Shown here piece by piece: positions 57,623 to 64,000 of a stretch of 64,000 nt of DNA (position 1 is the first letter of the stretch; the number at the start of each line of letters is the position of its first letter). The translations under genes were made by a program, and so were the position numbers. Under the pieces are notes generated by a model, which had not been told where the DNA came from, did no database searches, and saw nothing but the letters and a program-made list of their open reading frames with translations. Source of the stretch: an uncultured Erythrobacter sp. (GTDB taxonomy: Bacteria; Pseudomonadota; Alphaproteobacteria; Sphingomonadales; Sphingomonadaceae). The stretch spans positions 586,739 through 650,738 of the forward strand of contig CANMIS010000003.1 in the NCBI GenBank assembly GCA_947498065.1. The letters run 5' to 3'.

Positions 57623-59839
57623 CTAAGCAGCAATTCCGGAGGTGCCGGTGATATCAACCTCGATGAAGGCTTTGCTCGCCCCTTTGACGTTTCCGGCCAG
57701 CGCCGCATAGGCATCATTGCCGAGCGAGGCCAATGGCCTCCCGACCGCTTCGATTTGGTACGGCGAGACGCGGTGGCGCGTGCACAGACCATCAGCCCCG
57801 TCATTGATCAGCGGTGTCTCAAATTCGACCCCCTGGCTGAAGCCCTCAGAGCGTCTGACCGATGCGACTGCCAATTGTCCTCCGCCAAAATCCAGGACAA
57901 CCTGGGTACCCAGCGGCACGTCGAGCAGCCCTTCGATCTTAGCCCCAGTTTTGGAGAGGTTCCGCAACATAACTTTGTAACGGTGATCATCATGGATCAG
58001 GCCAATGCGGCGGAATTCCGTGCGGCGATCGGGGCGGTATTTCTCTGGGCCCAAAGGCTCATATTCAAACTCGCCGCGTTCGAACCGGTCGAGCACCTCT
58101 TGTGCTGGCACAGCGCGGGAGAACAAGATCCCCTGCAGGTGGCTTGCACCGCGCTTTTGCACCATCGCGAGTTCGTCTTTGTTCTCAACGCCCTCCGCAA
58201 CCGTTTCCATGTTCAGCGCTTCGGCGAGGCTGACAATGGCCGCAATAATCGCCGCATTGTTGTTGTCATCCGCTGAGCAACCGCGAACAAAGCTCTGATC
58301 TATCTTGATTTTATCAAACGGCGCATCGCGCAAATAGCTGAGCGAGGAATAGCCCGTCCCAAAGTCATCGAGCGCCAATTTCACGCCGAGCTCTTTAAGC
58401 TCCCGGAACAGGCGGAAGGTCCGGTCCAGATCGCCCACGAAGACGCTCTCGGTGATTTCCAGCTCAATTTGTTCAGGGTTAACGCCAGATGTTTGCAGCG
58501 CATGGCGGACAATTTTGACGAAGTCGTCAGAGGCAAATTGAACCGCCGACACATTGACTGCCGCCCGCACGGACTTCGGCCAAAGTTTAACCTGATTGCA
58601 CACCTCGATCAGCGCCCATTCGCCCAGTTCTCGGATGATGCCTACATCTTCCGCGACGGGAATGAAGTCGCCCGGCGAGATCATCCCGCGGTCGCTATGC
58701 TCCCAGCGCATCAGCGCTTCCATGCATTCGACCGTGTGCTTTTCAGCCGTAACAATCGGTTGATAGTGCATTTGCAGTTCGTTCTTGGCGATGGCGTCGC
58801 GCAGATCCTCTTCGATCCGGTGGCGGTGTTTCACGCCCTCTTTAAGATCGCTGGAATAGAACCGGTATTGCCCGCGCCCCTCGCCCTTCGCTGAATAGAG
58901 CGCAAGGTCAGCGGCCTTCACCAATTCGTCCGCGTCAATGCCGTCATAGGGCGCAATCGCTATACCCATGGAGGAACCAATGACTGCGCGCATGCCGTTG
59001 ATCGAATATGGCTGCGAGAGCATCTGGATCACGCGCTGACCCAAATCACCGAGGACCCCGCGATCATCAATATCAGGCAGGATCACCTGAAACTCGTCCC
59101 CGCCCAGACGGCCGATTTCACCACGATCGCCGATCAATCGCTTCAGCCGCGCAGCAACCTGTTTCAGCAGCTCATCACCAGCGGGATGCCCCATGGTGTC
59201 GTTGACCTGTTTGAACCGGTCGAGGTCCAGCATCATCAAGGCCACGCTGCGTTTCGCAGATCGAAACGCGGTCAATGTCGACGTCAGCTGTTTCGTCATG
59301 CGGTACCGGTTGGATAGACCGGTCAGCGAGTCGAATTTGGACAATTGCTCAGCGTCGCGGCGGCTTTGATGCGTAGCGCTGATATCCTTTGCGCTGCCGC
59401 GATAGCCGGTGAAATGATCATTTTCGTCAAACTGCGGTTTTGCCGCGATTTCCCACCAGACCTCGCCTTGCGTTCCGGCAAGCCGGACGGTCATTGGGCT
59501 GATTGAGTTTCTGGCTGCGAGTACGAATTTTAGCGGGCGTTCAGAGCTTTCTGCGGCCTGATCATTGTCTGGCAAAAACAGCTCAGCGAGCGGCCTTCCG
59601 ACCGCGCTCTCACCCTCTTCAAGGCCAAGCTGCTGCGTCGCTGCGTCCGAGAGATAGATCAGGCGACCTTTGGAATCGCTCGCCCAAAACCATCCGAGAC
59701 CAGCGCTTTCTAGGCTATCAAGAAGTTCAACCCGGCGCTCCAAATCGCTCGCGCTGATCGGCGGCAATGGCGCCGGTTCAGGCACCTCTTGCTCCGTCTC
59801 CTCTGCGGATTTTGTCAGCTTCGAAAACAATCCGGCCAC
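57623..59839 (-). CDS. PAS-GGDEF-EAL-PilZ protein
   Basis: The 738-residue product starts at a GTG (MAGLFSKLTKSAEE) chosen by analogy with the GTG start of the paralogue at 54597; its ribosome site is weak (AAAGGGG). PAS is at about 30-155 (AGLGWFWASDSKG), and GGDEF has RLGGDEFQVIL at 246-250. EAL is complete: MEALMRWEHS (374), NVSAVQF, LEITES, LALDDFGTGYSSLSYL (491-493), KIDQSFV, VAEGVE (548-552) and LQGI. A PilZ-like domain (about 605-680) has DRRTEFRRI and NLSKTGAKIEG. No membrane segment is visible. The C-terminal tail (DGLCTRHRVSPYQIEAVGRP) matches the tail of the 52.4-54.6 kb protein, evidence for gene duplication. It leads the tandem set. Confidence 0.92.
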   Translation of the reverse strand: MAGLFSKLTKSAEETEQEVPEPAPLPPISASDLERRVELLDSLESAGLGWFWASDSKGRLIYLSDAATQQLGLEEGESAVGRPLAELFLPDNDQAAESSERPLKFVLAARNSISPMTVRLAGTQGEVWWEIAAKPQFDENDHFTGYRGSAKDISATHQSRRDAEQLSKFDSLTGLSNRYRMTKQLTSTLTAFRSAKRSVALMMLDLDRFKQVNDTMGHPAGDELLKQVAARLKRLIGDRGEIGRLGGDEFQVILPDIDDRGVLGDLGQRVIQMLSQPYSINGMRAVIGSSMGIAIAPYDGIDADELVKAADLALYSAKGEGRGQYRFYSSDLKEGVKHRHRIEEDLRDAIAKNELQMHYQPIVTAEKHTVECMEALMRWEHSDRGMISPGDFIPVAEDVGIIRELGEWALIEVCNQVKLWPKSVRAAVNVSAVQFASDDFVKIVRHALQTSGVNPEQIELEITESVFVGDLDRTFRLFRELKELGVKLALDDFGTGYSSLSYLRDAPFDKIKIDQSFVRGCSADDNNNAAIIAAIVSLAEALNMETVAEGVENKDELAMVQKRGASHLQGILFSRAVPAQEVLDRFERGEFEYEPLGPEKYRPDRRTEFRRIGLIHDDHRYKVMLRNLSKTGAKIEGLLDVPLGTQVVLDFGGGQLAVASVRRSEGFSQGVEFETPLINDGADGLCTRHRVSPYQIEAVGRPLASLGNDAYAALAGNVKGASKAFIEVDITGTSGIAA

Positions 59840-60063
59840 GAAAGTGACTGCCCCTTTTGAATGCACAGGCAACCTGCGCAAGTTCGCCTAAGGCACGGGC
59901 ATTAGCCAACAATCGTTGAGATAGTTCTAAGCCTTTCAGCATTCACGCGATTGCTGGTAAAAACCGCTCGCTCTTGCCCACGCTAAACATTGGGCTAGAG
60001 TGAGGGCGAAAATTGCGATTTGAAGATACCAAAGGCTCTGCAGAAGCCAATTGAGGGGATGAG

Positions 60064-61761
60064 ATGCCAGACAGCACCGTAAAGCTTGAAAATGAAGCGG
60101 CCCAATCAACCAATGCCTTGGGCCCGTTAATTGGCGTTGCGCGCGAGGATTTTGTCGGCGCGGTTGCGCTCCTTTTGCGTGAGACCGCGTCTGATCCAAA
60201 ACGCCTGATGAAGCACGCTCAAAGCATGAGCGAAGACATGGTCAAGATCATGACCGGCAAGAGTGAGCTGGCGCCTGATCCCAAGGACAAGCGCTTCATG
60301 GACCCAGCTTGGCAATTCAATCCGTTCTTCAAGGCGGGCGCGCAATATTATCTCGCGGTGCAAAAGGGGATGCGCAGCTGGCTTGAGGAATTGGAGCTGG
60401 ATGAGCTGGAGCGCAACCGCGCCAATTTCATCTCCAACATCATCCTAGATGGCCTTGCGCCGACCAATTCGCTGATCGGCAATCCGATCGCGCAAAAGCA
60501 GGTGATCAATTCTGGCGGCTTGTCTCTGATCAAGGGTTTACAGAACGCCTATAATGACCTCGTCAACAATAAGGGCATGGTTAGCCAGGTTGATAAGCGC
60601 CCCTTCAAGCTTGGCGAAAACATTGCGATTTCAAAAGGTTCCGTCGTGCTTCGCACAGAGATGATGGAGCTGGTGCATTATGCTCCAACCACAGACGAAG
60701 TGCATGAAATCCCGCAGCTGACCATCCCGCCGCAGATCAACAAGATGTATATCAACGATCTGTCGCCGGATAAGTCCGTGGTCAAATTTCAGGTCGACAA
60801 CGGCATCCAAACCTTCGTCATCTCTTGGCGCAACCCGACCAAGGAACAGGGCGTGTGGGGCATGGCGGATTATATCCGGTCATGCGAAGAGGCGATGGAA
60901 GCCGTCGCTGAGATCACCGGCTCTAAGAAGGTCAATGTTTCAGCGGGCTGTTCGGGCGGGCAAACCGCTTCCGTGCTCGCATCGAAACTCGCTGCGCAAA
61001 AGAGCGATCTGCTCGGCACGCTAACGCTGATGGTGTGCGTGCTGCACCCCAAGCCTACCGACGTTGAGGCTGCATCGCTCGTGTCGGAAAACGGCATGGC
61101 GCTGGCCCGCAAACGTGCGGAAAAGGCCGGTATTATCAAGGCCGATGATCTGGCTCGCGGTTTTGCCTGGCTGCGCCCGAATGATCTGATCTGGAATTAT
61201 GTGATCAACAACTACCTGCTCGGCATGGATCCGCCCGCGTTCGACGTGTTGTTCTGGAATGCCGATGCGACCAATCTGTCAGGCAGTCTGATGGCTGACT
61301 TCCTCACTCTATTTGAGACGCTCGCCTTCACCAAACAGGGCGAAGTGGAGATGGCCGATCACAAGGTCGACCTTTCCAAGGTCAAATCCGACATGTTCAT
61401 TCTTGGCGGGGTCACGGACCACATCACCCCGTGGAAAGCGACATATCGCTCCACCGAGCTGTTTGGATCAAAGGATGTGACCTATGTCCTAAGTCAATCC
61501 GGCCATATGCAGGCGATCCTAAACCCTCCGGGCAATCCTAAGGCTAAGTACTTCATTCAAAAGAAGAAGGGCAAACTGCCGCCGACCGCTGACGAATGGC
61601 TGCAAGGGACCGAAGAGGTCAAAGGCAGCTGGTGGCCATATTGGATGGAGTGGGTTCAGAAACGCTCTGGTAAGACCAAGGCTGCACCGCAAAAGCTGGG
61701 GAGCACGAAGTACAAGCCGCTGGACGCGGCCCCCGGTCTATACGTAGTGGAAGAGGTGTAA
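60064..61761 (+). CDS. phaC: Polyhydroxyalkanoate synthase (class II-like)
   Basis: The 565-residue enzyme polymerises hydroxyacyl-CoA to PHA granules in the cytosol. The lipase-like box is SAGCSGGQT with nucleophile Cys296. Asp452 (GVTDHITPW) and His481 (QSGHMQAILNPPG) complete the triad. The length and the N-terminal region (VREDF-like VAREDFVG) fit medium-chain Pseudomonas enzymes. The ATG follows a GAGGGG site. It is divergent from the c-di-GMP genes and is followed 110 nt on by the depolymerase gene. Confidence 0.93.
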   Translation: MPDSTVKLENEAAQSTNALGPLIGVAREDFVGAVALLLRETASDPKRLMKHAQSMSEDMVKIMTGKSELAPDPKDKRFMDPAWQFNPFFKAGAQYYLAVQKGMRSWLEELELDELERNRANFISNIILDGLAPTNSLIGNPIAQKQVINSGGLSLIKGLQNAYNDLVNNKGMVSQVDKRPFKLGENIAISKGSVVLRTEMMELVHYAPTTDEVHEIPQLTIPPQINKMYINDLSPDKSVVKFQVDNGIQTFVISWRNPTKEQGVWGMADYIRSCEEAMEAVAEITGSKKVNVSAGCSGGQTASVLASKLAAQKSDLLGTLTLMVCVLHPKPTDVEAASLVSENGMALARKRAEKAGIIKADDLARGFAWLRPNDLIWNYVINNYLLGMDPPAFDVLFWNADATNLSGSLMADFLTLFETLAFTKQGEVEMADHKVDLSKVKSDMFILGGVTDHITPWKATYRSTELFGSKDVTYVLSQSGHMQAILNPPGNPKAKYFIQKKKGKLPPTADEWLQGTEEVKGSWWPYWMEWVQKRSGKTKAAPQKLGSTKYKPLDAAPGLYVVEEV

Positions 61762-61871
61762 CGCCTGGCGCGCCTGCCGCGAAAGCATAGGCGCAGCGAA
61801 AAATAGCAATTGGGGCGGTGTTCATGAGGGATCGATGAATACCGCCTCAGCCACATTGAAGGGAAGTGAGT

Positions 61872-62738
61872 TTGGACGGGGCCGCAAAAGACGAGGCAAT
61901 GAAGGACGCCGTAATCGGCCTGCAGGATGTGGGCGGGCGCTCACTGCGCGTTGCGACATGGCGGCTGGATAAGGCTTCGGAGCATCCGCCCGTGCTGTTC
62001 TTCAACGGGATTGGCGCTAATATCGAAGCGGTTGCGCCGCTCGCCGCCGCTCTGCCAGAGCGCGCCTTTATCATGTTCGATATGCCGGGAATTGGCGGAT
62101 CGCCTGATCCGCTGGTTCCTTACACGCCATGGACCATGTCTTGGACCGCTTCCAAACTGCTCGATCAACTGGGCGTCGATCTGGTCGATGTGATGGGCAT
62201 CAGCTGGGGCGGCGGCATGGCTCAGCACTTTGCCATTCAGCATCCTGGCCGCACACGGCGTCTGGTGCTTATTGCGACCAGCGCGGGCATGTTGATGATG
62301 CCCGGCAGTCCCAAGGCATTGTCGAAAATGGCCAATCCGCGCCGCTATATCGACCCTGCCTTTATGCAAAAAAACTTTGAAACGCTGTACGGCGAAGGCC
62401 TGGGCGCGGGTCCGGGCAAATCCGGCCATATGTCCCGCCTCACCCCGCCTTCCCCGCGCGGCTACATGTATCAGCTTTTGTGCATGCTCGGCTGGACGAG
62501 CGCGCCTGCCCTGCCCTTCATGAAGAAGGACACGCTGATCATGATGGGCGACGATGATGCCATCGTCCCGCTCACCAATGGCAAATTCCTCGCCAGCCTG
62601 ATCCCCAATTCAAAACTGGTGGTGATGGAAGGCGGCGGGCATTTGTTCCTGCTGAGCCACAAGGAAGAGAGTGTGGCCGCGATCCGCGAATTCCTCGATC
62701 CACCCGCAACTGTCGGCGAGCTTCGCACGGCTGCATAG
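61872..62738 (+). CDS. phaZ: Alpha/beta hydrolase, likely intracellular PHA depolymerase
   Basis: The product of about 288 residues has VLFFNGIGANIEAVAPL at the oxyanion region and the nucleophile elbow GISWGGGMAQHFAIQHP. MMGDDDAIVPL (acid) and MEGGGHLFLL (base) complete the triad. These segments resemble medium-chain PHA depolymerase PhaZ of Pseudomonas, and the gene follows phaC, which supports the role. The start is uncertain: TTG at 61872 is spaced 6 nt from AAGGGA, while GTG at 61866 and an internal ATG are alternatives. Confidence 0.87.
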   Translation: MDGAAKDEAMKDAVIGLQDVGGRSLRVATWRLDKASEHPPVLFFNGIGANIEAVAPLAAALPERAFIMFDMPGIGGSPDPLVPYTPWTMSWTASKLLDQLGVDLVDVMGISWGGGMAQHFAIQHPGRTRRLVLIATSAGMLMMPGSPKALSKMANPRRYIDPAFMQKNFETLYGEGLGAGPGKSGHMSRLTPPSPRGYMYQLLCMLGWTSAPALPFMKKDTLIMMGDDDAIVPLTNGKFLASLIPNSKLVVMEGGGHLFLLSHKEESVAAIREFLDPPATVGELRTAA

Positions 62739-62810
62739 GTTTTACCTCGCGAGCTGCTAGACAGCGCGGGCGCAATGCGACATTCTCTCACCTAACAGTG
62801 GAGAGAGATT

Positions 62811-64000
62811 ATGGCGCAATTCGACCTCATCATTCGGGGCGGCACGATTGTCGATGGCACCGGGGCGGAAAGCTTCGCGGGCGATGTCGCGGTAAAAGAC
62901 GGCATCATCGTCCAAGTGGGCGAAGTGCGCGGCGATGCAGCGGAAGAGATCGACGCCAGCGGGCAAATCGTCACGCCCGGCTTCGTCGACATCCACACCC
63001 ATTATGATGGCCAGGCCACCTGGGATCAGGAAATGGCGCCGTCCAGCTGGCACGGCGTCACCACGGTCGTAATGGGCAATTGCGGGGTCGGCTTTGCGCC
63101 CGCTAAGCCAGACCGCCACGAATGGCTGATCAGCCTGATGGAAGGTGTAGAGGACATTCCCGGCACCGCTCTGGCCGAGGGGATCACTTGGGATTGGGAG
63201 ACCTTCCCGGAATATCTCGATGCGCTCGAAAAACTGCCCCGAACGATGGATATCGGCACCCATGTCCCGCACGGCGCTGTGCGCGCCTATGTCTTGGGTG
63301 ACCGCGAGCAACCCGGTGCGGTTCCCACCGAAGACGATATCGAGGCGATGGGCAAAATCGTTGAGGAAGGCGTTCGCGCAGGTGCGCTGGGCTTCTCCAC
63401 CTCGCGCACAGTCCTCCACAAATCCGTCGATGGAGAGCTTGTTCCCGGCACCACCGCCACCGCTGATGAGCTTGTTGCGATTGGCCGCGCTATGGGCCGC
63501 GCGCAGGCGGCGGGCGGCCATGCCGTGTTCGAAATGGCCAGTGACTTGCAGCGGGACTGGAACGAGTTTGAGTGGATGGGCCAGCTGAGCCGCGAGGCCG
63601 GCATTCCGGTCACCTTTGCCGCGCTGCAGAGCATCGCGAAAGAGCTGCCACTGGAGGAGCAAATCTCTGAAATGCGGGCGCAAAATGACAATGGCGCAAA
63701 CATTGTTGCGCAGATCGCCCTGCGCGGGAACGGCATCATCATGGCGTGGCAGGGGACGGTGAACCCGTTCGCCTTCCGCCCCAGTTGGCAAAAGATCAAG
63801 GACCTCGATTGGCCAGCGCAGAAGGCGAAACTGCTCGACCCCGCCTTCAAGGCTCAGCTTTTGTCGGAGGCCAATGATTATTCCGAGGCGCCGACCGATA
63901 TCATCCAAGTCGTGATGGTGATCACCCAAGGATGGGCGCTGCAATATGAGATGGACCCGGATTTCGACTATGAGCCCGATGCTAGTGCCAGCGTGAATGC
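62811..64000 (+). CDS. N-acyl-D-amino-acid deacylase-like amidohydrolase, truncated by window edge
   Basis: Reading from the ATG at 62811 (GGAGAGAG upstream) gives 396 codons open to the right edge. The product begins [20 protein letters not shown] and has the metal motif [16 protein letters not shown], then [33 protein letters not shown] and [10 protein letters not shown], as in the D-aminoacylase branch of the amidohydrolase superfamily. Full members have about 570 residues, so roughly the last third is missing. The family removes acyl groups from D-amino acids or cleaves related amides; the actual substrate is unknown. It probably follows phaC-phaZ in one direction, but a 72-nt gap may hold its own promoter. 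Confidence 0.9.
   Translation, partial: MAQFDLIIRGGTIVDGTGAESFAGDVAVKDGIIVQVGEVRGDAAEEIDASGQIVTPGFVDIHTHYDGQATWDQEMAPSSWHGVTTVVMGNCGVGFAPAKPDRHEWLISLMEGVEDIPGTALAEGITWDWETFPEYLDALEKLPRTMDIGTHVPHGAVRAYVLGDREQPGAVPTEDDIEAMGKIVEEGVRAGALGFSTSRTVLHKSVDGELVPGTTATADELVAIGRAMGRAQAAGGHAVFEMASDLQRDWNEFEWMGQLSREAGIPVTFAALQSIAKELPLEEQISEMRAQNDNGANIVAQIALRGNGIIMAWQGTVNPFAFRPSWQKIKDLDWPAQKAKLLDPAFKAQLLSEANDYSEAPTDIIQVVMVITQGWALQYEMDPDFDYEPDASASVN

Noticed and set aside
62757..63944. A 395-codon reverse frame at the right end
   Set aside because: It is the antisense of the amidohydrolase, which is open from 62811 to the edge and carries the metal motif HTHYDG.

Overview
The window looks like chromosomal DNA of a marine or freshwater alphaproteobacterium of the order Sphingomonadales, most likely Erythrobacteraceae. 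I infer this from protein style, the bamD-recN-ligA gene group, a subclass B3 metallo-beta-lactamase of the type known from Erythrobacter, a CtrA-like promoter motif and a sphingomonad-type palindromic repeat. Coding density is high, the base composition is moderately GC-rich, and many neighbours overlap by 1-8 nt. I found no rRNA, tRNA, CRISPR array, phage or intact insertion sequence. The two outermost genes run off the window.

Layout. 1-7.1 kb: a truncated FecR-like secreted protein, a reverse-strand acyl-CoA ligase / rRNA pseudouridine synthase / DUF1330 group, a small membrane protein, and the replicative polymerase dnaE. 7.2-12.8 kb: a small basic protein, glutathione peroxidase with lolD and lolC (lipoprotein release), purF with a short-chain dehydrogenase, and a single-domain PilZ protein. 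12.8-18.1 kb: a serine beta-lactamase-like lipoprotein, photolyase, a composite palindromic repeat, a metal-dependent membrane hydrolase, an esterase and rppH. 18.1-24.7 kb (reverse): glutathione transferase, a TPR protein, an RsmB-type methyltransferase, guaB, an M28 peptidase lipoprotein and 3-hydroxybutyrate dehydrogenase. 24.8-31.3 kb: a zinc peptidase, creD, a BlaI/M56-peptidase pair with visible operators, a periplasmic cyclophilin and a caspase-like C13 peptidase. 31.4-37.3 kb: sdhCDA without sdhB, then a forward operon of dehydrogenase, B3 metallo-beta-lactamase, prmA and a TIGR02117-type protein. 37.3-46.7 kb (reverse): an ECF sigma/DGPF pair, a CinA-like protein that lacks its catalytic residues, ligA, recN, a CapA-type protein and bamD. 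46.7-50.5 kb: a 0.5 kb gene-free stretch, then a copper cassette of csoR and divergent copA-copB with a clear CsoR operator. 50.5-64 kb: lepA, three tandem multidomain c-di-GMP proteins (PAS-GGDEF-EAL-PilZ), then a forward phaC-phaZ pair for polyhydroxyalkanoate and a truncated N-acyl-D-amino-acid deacylase-like amidohydrolase.

How the genes may work together. Housekeeping functions dominate (replication, purine synthesis, repair, TCA cycle, outer-membrane assembly). Three accessory themes stand out. The first is c-di-GMP signalling: three paralogous proteins that each contain synthase, phosphodiesterase and PilZ receptor modules, one with a degenerate EAL site, plus a separate PilZ protein. 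The second is envelope and antibiotic stress: BlaI/M56, B3 lactamase, serine lactamase-like protein, CreD, CapA and BamD. The third is metal and storage metabolism: copper oxidation at the envelope, and PHA synthesis and turnover. The least conventional observations are an apparent ATC start codon for the pseudouridine synthase, the tandem c-di-GMP triplet with one degenerate member, and the CinA-like protein with substituted catalytic residues.
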